NCBI RefSeq assembly: GCF_947172395.1
Contig: NC_069093.1
Location: 8,095,561-8,159,560, forward strand
Reading direction: 5' to 3'
Origin: Bicyclus anynana
Lineage: Eukaryota > Arthropoda > Insecta > Lepidoptera > Nymphalidae
DNA length: 64,000 nucleotides
Below the pieces are notes generated by a model. That model ran no database searches and was not told where the DNA came from. It saw nothing but the letters and a program-made list of their open reading frames with translations. Of the stretch, positions 38,470-53,200 are shown piece by piece. The translations under genes were made by a program, and so were the position numbers. Every line of letters begins with the position of its first letter. Position 1 is the first letter of the stretch.

Positions 38470-41400
38470 TTAATTAGCCTGCCAATCTGCATTGTAACAA
38501 CGCTATAAACCTTATTAAGTTTCAAACCCCTATTCATATAAGGAAGAAGGCCCACGCCTTGTAATGGATCGTTCAAATAGGCTAATAATGATGATAAACA
38601 GCACGAGGCGAGGCGATGCTGGTCGGATGCTGGCTGGCTCTAATGAGCTATGACTACTATTTTATACGTGTATTAAATGTTTAGATGTGTCTATGTTAGT
38701 GTTGTTATCATGTTATTTATACTGTGTATTGTCACAAATGCAATATGTGTCGTTGTTCTATGCTAGGATAATTTATGTACTTATTCAAGATGTATGGAGA
38801 ATTGTGGTATAGAGAATAATCTTTCATTATAAAAAGTGACCGCCATTATTCATTCTGACGTTTGCGTTAGATCAGGTTACAGTTACATTTTTTTTTTATT
38901 GGATTGCTTCAGAATTTGAGGTTTTATAAGCGTTTTGCCATTCTAGCCACCTTATGTTTTTAACTCCAATCCGTCTACAAGTCATATAGTCATATGATAT
39001 CCCGATGCTACACACTATTTAAATTAAAGTAATGGTCTAAAGCAGACACGTTTTTAGTTAAATCCACTAATGAAATGATTCTCCTTACCTCTTGTCTCCA
39101 AATTTACTTGCAAGAACTATCTATATATTAGATATTTTTAATCTGTATTAGATAGGATCGACAACCGCAAAAATAATAAATTAAATACAGTACTTACCTA
39201 CCTTATTTAATAGTGTTCAGCTAACGATGACCCTTTTTTCATATTTTTAATTCGAAAATGTTATCGCTGTATATTTATTAAGTTAATATTAGGGGCAAAC
39301 GAGACCACCCGATGATTGTGAAACATTTGCTATTGATTCGTTCGCAAGGCATGTAATCATTCAAAATTCTGGCAATGAGAAGTGTCTTTTGACATTTTTG
39401 ACGTCTTGCTACGGTGTATTTCTTGTTATTATAAATAGGCTAGTTGACACTTTTTTTTAATGGTCTTAAATAGTTCATTATTGTTCTACTACACTGATTT
39501 TTTTTTTCATATTTTTACGAACGTACATGAAAATTTTAGTTTTTAAATATGTTTTTGACAATACGAGCCAAAACGCCTGTCTGCCATGACAGTCTGTTTC
39601 ATGTCGTCACCACAATATATCCCATAGAAATGAAGCGTTTGACATAAATACTAGTTAATAAGTAGTTCGACGTTTAGTACATCAAGTGTGTTAGTGACGT
39701 CACAAAATGGACGACAGCATTTTTAACGTTTGGAATATTTGAAAAAATACGCAATATTTAAATTAAGTTTTATATGAAATCCTTCACTTTTATTAATTGA
39801 TATCGATATATTTCGGACCCTTATTCCATGTACTACACGAAATTAATATTGTTTATATTAAATTTGATATGAGTCAACTACCCTATTATAATTAGCCCTA
39901 TAAAATGTTTTTGTTATCAGATTAAATAATGCCCCAAACGTAAATGATAAACTATTTGGTAATATTTGAAAAATCTAAAACATTTCGAATTGAAAATTTT
40001 CAAAGTTTATAACAAAATCTAAGAATACTCGAAAGTGTTCAACATATTGTAGTATATGACTTTCTCAAACTAGTTACTTACTTTTTCAAGACTGAAAGTT
40101 TAGTGTACCAATAATCCAAACAAATTAAACTGAGTCTATTTATACTCGTATATATTTTGTACACGTGGTTTTCACCTTGAAAATAATATGTTAGTGTAGT
40201 GTGTAAATAATTTTTAACTGTCACCTAAACACATTCAAATAATACTTGTAGTGAAACGTGTAACGTCAAAACAAAATGCGATCCAATATGTATAAGTAAC
40301 TAAAACAGTCTTGGAACTACGAGTACCAATGTATATAATAGGTTGGGGAAAAGGTAATTCATTTTAATGTGGTTAGAATTGTCCGATTTAGGTCATATAT
40401 ACACCATTTTGTTCCTTAATATGTTGCCATTTTAAGGGTAGTATTTTAATGTCTCTTTCATATAAGTCTTGGTCCATATTGGCAAAAAACTGTACTGATA
40501 GATTCGTCGTCGAATATTTATAAAAAAATATGGCAAATATTCTTGTTAAAAATGTGTAATCGTTCAGGTGACAGTTAAAAATGATTTATTTACGGTATTT
40601 TTCCTCACAATAACTACAGGCAATGGGAGAATGTAGTAGTTTAGTCACTTTTACTTTAGTTTTACTGAATATATAAACTTGATTCCTATAGTTAGGATCT
40701 GATTAGATTTATATGGCTGCCAGTATTACTGTACTGTAATGAATTTTTATGTACTTAGATTAATTATTCAATTAATTCATTAAAATTATTAATGATGCAC
40801 GAAGAGTAGTTATTGTGAAGATTGACCGTAGTATCCCTATAGTATAGATAATTCTTCTATCTAGCTTTGCTAGCTAATTAAATTATGAATGTTTAAAATT
40901 TCAATATATTTGTATAATGAAGTGTACTTCATATATTAATTTAGTATGGTGCTTGGCATGACGTTATTTAGAAATAAGTTTAGTTTCAGAAGTGGGATTG
41001 TGTTAAACGAAATTCAAAAGAATATTAATATATAAAGTTTTATAAATGTTTTGTGGCAACTAAAAAAGGCAACTAAAGATAACATACATTAATTACTAAA
41101 TACATTTTCTATTTATGGTTAGTACTGCAGATACACGTATTATGTACTCGTTTGACTGACTGATAGTATTAACTGACGTCATTACATAAAAATACGCCCC
41201 ACTTAATTATTATTTGTATTAGGTACTGATTACCTATTAATTAGTGCTTGAATGCAATATTTTCAAGTATTATTTATTTACATGTGACTTTTAGAATGTG
41301 ATCGTTTTCGAATACTTACTTGTACGAACTCGTACTTTTCATTATTATTTATAGCCATCATGAGTGTTGCCATTAGACGTAAAATAGGTTCAAGCACTGG

Positions 41401-42123
41401 GCCGACGAAGATAGGTAAATCAATTATTATATATTATAATAATTTAATAAGTTAATTATTATATATTAGCTACCTTGTTGTGGTGTAACAACATTTACTG
41501 TATTCGTAATAGTGTGCGACAGTGTCCTATGTTAGGTATATATATATAGACGGATGCAATATTTATGAAGTTTTAGAACATCCTGCGTTAATTTGCGCAA
41601 TTAAAGATTTTAGATATCAGCGGTAATATAGGGACGCGGCGACAGGACATCACACCCCGTTTGCCTTCTTCCCACTCGTATTCGCCTTACTAACTAACAA
41701 CTCACCATACAATAAGTTCACGTGCCTGCGGCACCCATTAAAACAGTAAAGAATATAACCCTAGAGTTATGGGAAATACTCCCCAGCACCCTGTATATGA
41801 CCTACATGTAGTGACAAACGCAACTGATGTTTCGAAACGTCCTAAACATTGCATCCGACCATACGGCCTTGTATGTGTATGTACCTACTACCTTATACGT
41901 ATTGAAATCGTGTACATGAATAAGTTCAAACCTTCTGATATATTATTATTTTAAATATACCGTTTACCAGACTTAAATTGTGATATTTTTTTGTGATCCA
42001 TTGTAATTTTAATTTGAGAAAGTACAGCTAGCATGTAATTTTATATAAGTCCTTTAAAATATACTCGTAAGTGTAAATGGGCACTTGGGAAGTCAAATCT
42101 CGGAAAAACAATTATATTGTTAA
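38470..42123. other. Gene-free spacer between the two genes
   Basis: AT-rich throughout with many AATAAA-like words on both strands. I see no coding frame, RNA gene or clear repeat. It could contain long 3' UTR of either gene. Confidence 0.45.
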
Positions 42124-42303
42124 CTAGCTGACACCGCGCGGTTTCATCCATGTGGTTCCCGTTCCCGTAGGAATACAGTGATAAATTATAGCCTATAGCC
42201 TTCCTCGATAAATAGGCTATCTAACACTAAAAGAATTTTTCAAATCGGACCAGTAGTTCCTGAGATTAGCGCGTTCAACCAAACAAACTCTTCAGCTATA
42301 GAT
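42124..42303 (-). mobile_element. Helitron-like element (H1)
   Basis: ctagctgacaccgcgcggtt ... tcttcagctatagat, inverted relative to 4190. Confidence 0.7.
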
Positions 42304-43149
42304 AACTAAGTAAAGTATGATTACACAAATAATAAATACGTAAATACGTGCTTTGCGTTTCGTCATTATGTACTTATGCTACGTAATATATTAATTTCGT
42401 ATATATTATATGCTGGCTGTACACATATTTTTTAAGTAAGTATATTTTTTTCGGCAAAGTCGGGTTTTTTTATTATGTTAAACCTATGAAATATAGATTG
42501 TTAAATAAATATTTATTTTAAAATGATTTTACATTTGTATAGTACCTATATATATTTATTAATAAATTAATATTTATAACCACATAAATAATTACAGAAT
42601 AACGCTTTCGATGTGTCACATATGCAAGATATGTTTTAAGCAAAATGTTCGCGTATACCTACTTTAAGGTTTACAATTTTTTAAATAAAATATCTTTATG
42701 GAATTTTGTTGTTTAATTCAACTCATCTAAATAAATAAAAAAATACAGGAAATCAAAATAACATTTATAGACAAAGAATAATGTATTACAATATTTTATG
42801 ACCTAATATGATAATAATAATAATATACACTAATGATAATGATAATTAACAAAATATAGTAACGAAGCTCTTTTATTTAACAATTGAAGACAAAATGACC
42901 AATTGCTGCAGAACAGGAAATATAGCTCTCTCTTTTTCCTCAACCATTAAAAAGTCATAGCATACATATTATTCATAATATCTATTTATTAAAAAATTGT
43001 CATGTTTTATACAAAATTATTATTAATAGAATAAAACTCATAAGTTATCATAGGCGCTAGCATGCGACCGACGAGATAATCTCGTGAAGAGAATCTCTTT
43101 CATTGCGTTGGTACGAAAGAGTTGGGCTAAGGACAAATCTTCGTGGGTA

Positions 43150-43440
43150 TGCTCGATGGATTTACAAGACGGAGTTCCTGGGGTCGATCCCCGGCTAGGC
43201 CGATTGAGGTTTTCTTAATTGATCCATGTCCAGCTGGTAGGAGGCTTCAGTCGTGACTAGTTCACCCTACCGGCAAAACTGCTAAGCGATTTAGCGTTCC
43301 GGTATGATGTCGTGTAGAAACCGAAATGGGTGTGGGTTTTTATCCTCCTAACAAGTTAGCCCGCTTCCATCTTAGATTGCATCATCACATACCAAGATGA
43401 GATTGTCAAGGGCTAAATTGTGAAAGATTAAAAAAAATCT
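43150..43440 (+). mobile_element. SINE family A
   Basis: gctcgatggatttacaagac, ggggtcgatccccggctagg, body and tail; the first bases of the head are lost. Confidence 0.8.
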
Positions 43441-44143
43441 TTTCACGTGGTCGCATGTTATCATGTCGTCCTGTTTAAGGCACAGAAGTTAAAATAAATA
43501 TTTACACAACTATCTACATAGTATTTAAACAACAAATGCTAAAGATTGCAAACTAAGCTAAACGGGCGACCTTAACGGAAATAACAGAATACCACGAAAC
43601 CTTGACATAGTGATAATAACTGATAACAATTTCATCTTTATTTGCCATAGATTATTTTGGCCCAATAAACACTATGTTAGTATCAAATCTACCTTCAATA
43701 AAATAAAGAGTGTATTTTTATATTATTTGTGGTTATTATAGATAGGCACTTTATTTAAATCCTGGATATAAATTAGGTACCTTATCTAATAATTTTGTTA
43801 ATATAATTTTTTTACAGTTTTTAGTTTTAGATATTAAAGTATAGGCATTTTAAAAAGTTTCTTCACAATTTTTTTTTCATAATTTTTTTACTGAGATTTT
43901 TTATAATTGTTCTAACAACAACGAACGTGAAAACGTTCATGGATAATGGAATTTGTGGACGTACTTCAGTGCAGTGAGTCCCATGTGATTTTATATGAAT
44001 AATAAATAATAACCACACAATTTTGATCAAAATGTAGGAAAATAATATAATTTCTTAAGAAGTCTTTTTGTCATAAAAAATCAAATCTCTTTTAGCAGGT
44101 AGAGAGTAGGTACCTACTTACTTGTAGATATAACTATGCATAT

Positions 44144-44149
44144 TTTATT
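44144..44149 (-). terminator. Candidate polyadenylation signal of gene 2
   Basis: AATAAA on the - strand about 85 nt after the gene 2 stop. Position is plausible but the 3' end is not proven. Confidence 0.35.
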
Positions 44150-44233
44150 TCAAATCTCTTAGCAATTTTGCTGATAGAGACTATCAATAAAATTGCCAAG
44201 AGTGACTTATTATGGCTATATTGTGGCTATGTA

Positions 44234-47224
44234 TTATAACCCTTCGCGTTGATATTTCGTGAATTGTAAGAAAATTTGCTCTAACGACGTCTGCAGGATG
44301 CTGTAGTCTTCCACGTCCAAATCTCGCTTAGCTCTCTCCATGATGCCGAACATCCTGGACCAAGCCACACTGCGGTCCGGCAGGTAGAATGTTATTAATC
44401 CTTGATACTCCTCCCTAAAAGACAACACGAATGTTTCATCATTATCAACCCATATTCCGCTCACTGCTGAGCTCGAATATCGTCTCAGAATGTTAGGCCA
44501 ATAGTCCACCACTTTTTTGAAATTTTTCCTTTACCGTTTGAGAAACATGGTTTTTAATTTCTTAAAATGCGCACAACTGTAAAGTTGGAGGTGCATGCCC
44601 CGGGCCGGATTTAAACCCACACCCTCTGGAATCGGAGGCAGAGGATATATACACTGGGCTATTGCGGCTCTATGAATGTTTAAGAATTCTATTTTTTTAT
44701 TATGATGTAGGCATATATTATTATACTTGTATTGACGAAACCGGAGTTCACAAACATAATCTGGAATACGATACCGCATTGAACAAGCAAGAAATGCTTT
44801 TGCTAAATTAAAAAAGTTCTCTGTGACCGCAATTTCAAATATTCCTGAGGATGAGAGTTGCGGGGCGTTAAGTTTTCTCTATGTTATGAGTTTAAAGCGT
44901 AATAAGCTTGAGACGTTTGAGTGATGTGGGTAATACCTACTACAGACAGACGTGTTGGACTATGACAGAATGACAGACAATTATTTTACTGACTGAGAAA
45001 AAAGTAATGCTATCAAATGTTTTCGAGTTTTTACCACAAGTCCGCCGTGGACTGTAAATTATACAGTTTATTAAGTAAATACTTACATTAACTTTGGATC
45101 TGTGTAATTGGACTGCACGTAACGTTTTACAGTTTCTGTTCTAGCGTCGTTCACCAAGTTGTCTCCCTCTTTCAGTTTTATTTTAATTGTTAGTGTGAAT
45201 CCTATAAAGAACAAAAAAACAAACAAGTTTTAGCAGACTCAGAAGTGGATTACAATAAGCAAACCAATGTCGAACAAAGGCATTCACAACATTTGTCAAT
45301 AACAAATCAAACTGTAACCAAAATAAGACCCTAGAATGGCAGAGAATGACCTTGAGTAAAGTCACGGAATTTATATAATAAATTAATAACTTTATATCGC
45401 CAGACGTTCCCGCGTGATGGCTACCCTTCTCAACTCCCTACTTTTTACGGAATCAAGTCGCGCATCTAGCGTCGGCACAAGCCAACACGAGACCGAGCGA
45501 CGTCACATAAATTTCAGATAACTATTTCCTACAATACTATAATTTATTAGATGTTCGTCGTTATGGAAGGGGTTTGTTGCGCAGTGTAATCAGCCTGCAA
45601 TACAAACTGACTTCTGCGCAAGCCCCCTATACTATAGGCGAGTGCTTTTAAATTTTAGCGCGACCTATATCTTGCGTTTCTTATTACCACTGCAGCAACG
45701 CCTTATTGACTTTTACCTTGAGAGAACTTGTTCTTGAGATGCTGCGGGGAGCCGAGGCACTGGAAGCGGCCGTTGACCATGATGGTGAGCCGGTCGCACA
45801 GCGCCTCGCACTCCTCCATGCTGTGTGACGTCAGCACGAAGGCGCGCCCCGCCCGCCGCGCCGCCCGCACCGCGCGCCACACCTGCCGCTTGGCCGCCGG
45901 GTCCACGCCCGTCGTCGGCTCGTCCACGAACACCAGCTGCGTGCGGCCCAGCATGGCGATGGCTGTGCTCAGCTTGCGCTTGTTACCGCCAGAATATTGA
46001 TCCACCTAACGCACAGAAAACATATTTAATAGTATCTTGAGGCCGTCCCAAAAAGCGTTGGTTGACATTGTTAACGCCAATATGAGAGCTAACAAATCAA
46101 GAACTCAGATTCTCAAGATAAGAAAATAAGATCAGAAAGAGGATGCCACCACCGTGGGACCAGGCTAAAAAGAAGTATTACTTATAACATGAATACAAAA
46201 AGATCGAGACGCCGATCACTAACACGATGATTAACTAGTTAAGAAAAGCCAAAGATAGAAATTTCTATACGCTAGCGAAGATGGCCACCAATGAAACATA
46301 GACCCTTGTCGACTGTAAGATCTTACCAGGGCCATGATTTTGTTAATTTAAGAAAAATTATATAGTAATTTACCCTTTTATTCAGATGTTTTGTAAATCC
46401 GAGCGCATTGGCGAGTGTTTCAGCTCTAATCAAAGAGTTGGCATTTCTTAGGCCTCGGAATCTAGAGAACAAATGCAGCGTTTCCCGTCCAGTCAACTCG
46501 CTAAATATCGCATCGAATTGTGGACAGTACCCTAAAAAATAGTAACAAAATTAATAAATTATTCTCAACATAGTTTATGGGCTTATGGTATCATAGATCT
46601 AAACTAAACCTGACAGTATATCTAGGACATTCCGTCCGTTAGTTTAGTGAGTAACATTTAGTAGTAGGTAGATATTCCTAGGAAAGTAGTTCAGATACCT
46701 TCTACTATTGCCATGCTAATTTCTGCTTTGAAACAGCATCGATGTGGGTAACTCTGAGTAGTACCTGTTTTGTAGGACGTGTTCCTTGTATCCGACACGG
46801 ACCATATGACCGTGGTTAAGGTTTACTTTAGTTTGCGGAATAGTATTGCATTGAAATTAAACCACAATACGTGTGCACTCTGACGTTTATTGGCGATTAA
46901 TTTGCGTGATGTGTGTGATTGTGAATAAAATTCCGTATCGATGTGAACACATACTCTGTGAAGTGGTAAATACTCTATTTATAGGCGTTTTCCACTGACC
47001 ATCAAGTTAGTCTGCTTTGTACATCAAATATGTCTAACTATTTAAATAACGGGAAAGCTTACCAATATTCTCGTGAACTTTGGTGATATCAGATCCAACG
47101 GAATAGCCACTAACGAAAGCGTCTCCACTAGAGATGGACTCGTCGCCCATCAGCATTTTAAATGTGGTCGTTTTACCAGCTCCATTGACGCCCAACAAGC
47201 CGAAGCACTCCGCTTCACCTACAG
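44234..47224 (-). CDS. Gene 2 exons 26-30: NBD2 and C-terminus
   Basis: Exons 47063-47224, 46374-46531, 45717-46005, 45087-45201 and 44234-44414, residues 1435-1735. They contain GLLGVNGAGKTTTFKMLMG, GYCPQFDAIF, YSGGNKRKLS, LVFVDEPTTGVDP, SHSMEECEAL and the C-terminal YSILQTSLEQIFLQF. Exon 28 (289 nt) equals gene 1 exons 27 plus 28 (97 + 192). It is very GC-rich. Stop TAA is at 44234-44236. Confidence 0.95.
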
Positions 47225-50200
47225 CTGCAAATAAATAACTATGTATCTACTCGTAAGAAATAAGAATGACCCTGTCCCCATCAAAAAAAGCTCGCAAAGT
47301 ACTTGTCGGCTATAAATGACACATACAAAACTAAAATCTGAGGAAGATCTGATTGATAGGCACCTTCAGTAAAATATATTACTTATGGACCTACAATAAA
47401 GTGTAAGCATCGATATACCACCACACTCCTCATGTTGCGTGGCTAAGGCGGCCAACTTTCTGCGTTCGTGTGGGTTGTTGTGTAATGTGTATCTTTGTGT
47501 CGTGTGATAGAAAATGCGGTACATGCGGGACGCATCCATCGTTATACATATAATATAAAATATTAATCTAACTTACAAAAAGAAATCTGATCTACAGCCA
47601 ATTTATTGCCGTAGTATTTTGTGAGGCCGCGTGCCACGAGTTTAATGCCAGGAGTGTTTGTATCCAGACGTTCGGCGTGCTGCATTTCCTCTGCGACGTC
47701 AGGATCTAGGGTCGACTCGTCTAGAGGAGGCGCTATCTTCTTGCGAATGAACAGCTACACAAATTAAGATTTATATTAGGATCCTAGAGTAAGTAAGTAA
47801 GAGGAGTAAGCTGCACAATCATCATCATCATTATCAGCCGATGGACGTCCACTACTGGACATAGGCCTCTTGTATAAACTTCCAAACATCACGGTCTCAA
47901 GCCACCAGCATCCAGCGGCTCCCTGCAACCCTCTTGATGTCCTCAGTCCATCTAGTGGGGGGTCGACCAATACTGCGTTTTCCGGTGCGCGGTCGCCGTT
48001 CCAGCACCTTGAGACCATAACGTCCATCGGTTCTTCGAACTATATGCCCTGCCCATTACCACTTCAGCTTCGCGACTCGCTGAGCTATGTCGGTGACTTT
48101 AGTTCTTCTGCGGATATTCTCTTATTTGATTCTATCACGCAGAGAAACTCCAAGCACAGCTCGCTCTATCAATGCTGCAATGTTGTGTTGTTTTACGTAA
48201 AATGTAATCGGATGAATAGACGTTGAGAAGGTATTCTAAAGACGTTTTGCTGCTTTTGGTCACGCATTTTTCCAACATAGATTCTAAATTTCCACCTTAT
48301 TTTCTACAATCATAGGTTTCATATTGGAATAAAGTTTTTTTTTCAAGTATTTGTTTTGTAGGCGGAAATAGACAAATAGGTACGAGTAGTATAGCACAAT
48401 CTTATCAATATGAAAACGTCTGGCTACTATCACTATCTAACGTTGGTACTTAATGATGATAATATATCTTCTTAATTCAGATTTAAAAATTTGATTAAGC
48501 AGTGATTGGTATTAATTCTAGAAAAACTTCTGTAAAATTAATGCACCAAAACTATCAAATTATTAAATGGCCTCTCTACCAACTTTAAGTCGTCTGACTC
48601 ACAATTCGCCTTGACCTTGGCATTGGCAACTATATTTTCTGTGCCAACTACCTATAATAAAAGTCCCTAAATCAGACCTATGCCTATATTTTCCCGACGT
48701 GTCACTATGAGATTTAATCACAGAACAGACAACGTTAAAAGCTAACGCTTTTAGCAATAAATCTGTGGATTCTCTACCTTCTACAAATAGTCAAACTTGA
48801 TGTTTCAAAAGTGCGTGTAAATTAACGTTTGGTTTGGTTTCAATTCTGATTTAGTTTTTGACTTGACGACGTCTTATAATTCTATGAAGCCAGATGCAAG
48901 CTCGAAAAAAGACGACGTCATGCGTCGTTTCCTCGCTCTTTCAAAGAAATAAAGTATATCTCGCTCTTTCTTTTGAAAAATGCAACCATTCCATCAGTAT
49001 TTTCTGACTTTGTCACGTTTAACTATCAACCAACTTTACAACCAATTTTTTTTTTTCAATTTCTTTTAAAATATCTCTAAAGTCCTCGATATCTTAAGAT
49101 GCCGAAAGACGACTATCGAAGAAATTAATAACTAAATAATAATTACAGTTTTATACGTACCCTCTGAATCCAGTTGTATTCCAATATCATAAGCAGCGAC
49201 CACAGTGCTACACAAATGGTGAGTGTGCACACAATGTAGCGCATTATGCCTGGATCCTCCCAGTCGAAGTACGGATTCTCAGGAACTGTAGGATGGAAAC
49301 AAGTTTTTAAGAAATATAATCAACATTATTATCTACATACCTACTGAAAGATATGCCAAAGTTATGTTATTTAAAAATATATCCGTTCTTTATTTTTTCT
49401 AATGGCAGCCTAAAAACTTACCCAAAAATTGCCCTCTTTCAAAAATTAACAATCTAGTCGTATTACCTAATTCCTTAAATCATTCAAGGGCAGTCCGCTT
49501 TATTCTGTAACGTACGTTTGATTTTAGATGTTGACCAAGCGCGTTTGTATGTATAAACTGAGAAAACGTTCCGCTACGATGCCGTGTAGAAACTGAAAGG
49601 AGTGTGGATTTTCATCCTACTTCTAACAATTTAGCCCGCACCCATCAGGTGAGATTATAGTCAAGGGCTTATCTACTTATAAAGAATAAAAAAAAAATTA
49701 GACCGTTCTCCTACGAGACTATCTTCGCGTCGCTTTCACACAATTTCACTATCTAAGTACCTATAATTATAAGTTTTAAAGTTGATTAAAAATACTTAGG
49801 AAACCTTTTAGAACATCAAAATAAAGGTGATTAAAGGTGTCTCATTCCGAGACTGACCTATTTTCCTTCTTTGACTGGAGTAACATTCGACCAGAGGGTT
49901 GCGTTGCAATTGAATATCTATGTAAGAGAACAACCTTACACCTTTCAAAGCAACTTTCAATTGCTTGTCTATACACCTAACCATAGCCTAGCAAACTTCC
50001 GAAAGTCAACAAACTTGTTACGTTATGTTCAAACAACTAAAAATATAATCGTACCCTCAGATATACCTTAATTGTCTAAAGCTAAACATGCCATGAATAC
50101 TTACTGCAGCATTGTCGGGTTATGTTATTGCAAAGGAATTCCATGTTACACTCTTCCAAGTTAGGCAGCACTGACGTCAGGTACTCGCAATACTCGAGAC

Positions 50201-53200
50201 AAGAAAATCTTATCAACCCGATTTGATTCAGCTGCCTATAGAAAGAAGACTTAATTATTTGGGTGTTGAATATCATAGGACCGGGTGATCCAACCAAAAA
50301 TATATGATTTAAATAGAAAGTAATAGAAATAATACCTAGTCGAAGTTACCAGACTGTAAAGCGGGAAGAACTGCAGTATGTAATCCAAGATGGTCGCCGC
50401 CTCTCGCGCAGAAGCTCCTAGCGACGACAACGCTTCTACGATTTGTGCACCGATCAAACCTGCAAAATCCATGAAAAGGAGTATTGTTATTCAAAACCCA
50501 TAAAATGTTGGCCAGGCTTTCAATATGTATTTACAAGCGGACGCCCGCGACTTTCGTCCGCGTGAAATTCAGTTATTCACAAATCGCGAGGCAAACATGG
50601 ATTTTTTCCGAGATAAAAAGTAGCCTAATTTGTTGGTTAATAACCTCCTCTATTTTCCAGTGAAAGTCCCATTAAAATCAGTTAATCCGTTTCAAAGATT
50701 AGCCCAATAGAGGAATCATGGCAAAAACAGAAAAGACGGACATACAAAAAGGTTAAATTGTGTTTTGTTATCGTATAAGTAACTGTAAACAGAATGAGAA
50801 AAGATGTGTATTTTGAAATCACAGACAGATAGTTCAATTGTATTTATATCTATTGAATACTAGTGGGAGTTTTCAATATTTTCACACTGTACTGTTACTA
50901 TCACGTTGACGTAAACGCAAATTTATATGCAATTGATACAGTCGTGCATTAGTGCCACTAGTCATTCACTGTCCGCGAGTATTTTATCGAAAAGCCCGTC
51001 TACGTTGAAAAAGCCGACAGTCAAGGAATGCGGTTTTAATCTACCGTTGTGAGCCATTTAAAAAAACTTTATAATCCTCTATCGCGCGGAGCATGATACT
51101 GTGCTCGCCTATTGCCCTTAGTTTATTTTATATTTTTTTACATGTCACGTAACGGTAACCGGTCGTCCATTTAGGAGTCAAGTGGCTAGATGACGCTGTT
51201 TCAATTCCATAGAAATTCGCGTTTACGTTACGTGACAGTAACAGTATCAAATTGCCACTAGGCCCTCTGAACAAATACACGTTAAACTTACCGAAAAGAG
51301 TGTTAATGAAGAACATGATAACAAAACCAAGCGCCGGTCCGTTGAACAGCAGCGAGAACAAGTAATGTAGAGGCAGCATCGCCGCTCCGTATATCATCAG
51401 ACAGAGATACAGCCGACCTGCGAACGTTTAAAACGATGTTTTATATATCTATGCTTATTCTGCATTAAGTTTTCACAAACATCGCAAGTTGGTAATGGAA
51501 AAGAACTCGTTTTCTTATTGATTGATTTTCCTATGCACAAATTTTTTACATCATCCGGACCTGGGTGTCAACCACGGTCACGGATGCATCATGACTGAGA
51601 TATCGGTCCCAATCTCCCTAAGCCGAGGTCTCACCATGATGCATAACTAGAGAAGAAATTTTAAAGTCATAACCAATTCCTTTCATCTTATCTTCTGGCT
51701 TAATTTTTATTTTATAGTAATAACTTGACGTTGGTCCGTCAATCCAAATGGTCGGATGATAAATGGAGCGTTTCGCAAGGCATGCAACACTTCCTTCAAA
51801 GTCCCGCAACTGACCTGACCTGAGGGACACGTGGCGGTTTTGAGCCTCGTATGCCATCAATTACAACCATGTCTTTCTGACCGAATAACATCAGCAATGC
51901 TGCTCAGCGCAGAAATGAGCATCGATCTTGTACCTACTTCCCCAGAAGACATCAGTCGCCAAAATCTCTACTACTAATTCTACCAAAGCTTCTGCACTCT
52001 TCCAAATTTGACTTTGACGGCGTGGCGCAGTGGTATACTTGGTGGATTTACATGATTGAGGTTTTCTTAATTGGTCCAGGTTTGGCTGGTGGGAGGCTTC
52101 GGCCGTGGCTAATTACCACCTTACTGACAAAGATGTACCGCCAAGCGATTTAGCGTTCCGGTACGGTGTCGAGTAGAAACTGACAGGGATGTGGATTTTC
52201 ATTCTCCTCCTAACAAATTAGCCCGCTTCCATCTTAGATTTCATCATCACTTACCATCAGTATAGGTATGATTGTAGTCAAGGGCTAACTTGTAAAGAAT
52301 AAAAAAAGAGTATCTTACCCAGTTCCTCCACCGAGCTCATGCCAGTAACCTGGAAGGCTGCGCAGGAGATGATGATGCTAACACACAGCACCATGAACCA
52401 CAACCAGTCGAACAGCGCGCCGGCTCCCCACATGATGTAGGGCTGCATGCCGGCCGCTCGCTGCAGTAGCTTAGCTCGCGTTACGCGCTCCTACATAAAG
52501 AAGAACATTCTTATTATAAGGCCAAGCTATGCTTGGAGTTTCTGCGTGACCAAATCAGAAATGAGGAGATCCGCAGACGAAACTAACTACCTCAGCGAGC
52601 CGCGAAACTGAAATGGCAATGGGCAAGCCACACCGTTCGAAGAGCCGATGAAGTGCAGTGTTGGTCGACCCCCCACTAGGACCTAGGTGGACCGAGGATA
52701 TCAAGCGAGTCGCAGAAAGTCGCTAGATGCAGGTGGCTCAGTATCGTGATGTTTGGAAGTCGCTACAAAAGGCCTATGTCCTGCAGAGGATGTCTACCGG
52801 CTGATATTATGTGATGAAAAAAATAGGGGATTAAGCAATTAAGCATAACATAAATGTATCTGCTATACAAACCTTGATATAAAACATAATGTACACTGCA
52901 CTGACGATGGCGAGACTGTTGCCAATGCTGTTCGCAACTTGCACTGACAATAGGGACACCATCAGCTGAATGTTGGTCTGAAATAATAAGACAGTAAAGT
53001 TGAGTCGAACGTGATAGCCCAGTGGATATGACCTCTGCCTCCGATTCCGAAGGGTATGGGTTCGAATCCGGTCCGGGGAATGCACCTCCCAACTTTTCAG
53101 TTGTGTGCATTTTAAGAAAATATATATCACGTGTCTCAAACGGGGAAAGAACATTGTGAGGAAACCTGTATACCAGAGAATTAAACTCTCTGTGAAGTCT

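Noticed and set aside
45728..46040. Open frames on the + strand over gene 2 exon 28
   Set aside because: Antisense shadows of a GC-rich exon with clear NBD2 motifs on the other strand.
51618..51860. 80-codon - strand frame in gene 2 intron 20
   Set aside because: No recognisable domain, inside an intron and probably an old repeat; not supported as a gene.
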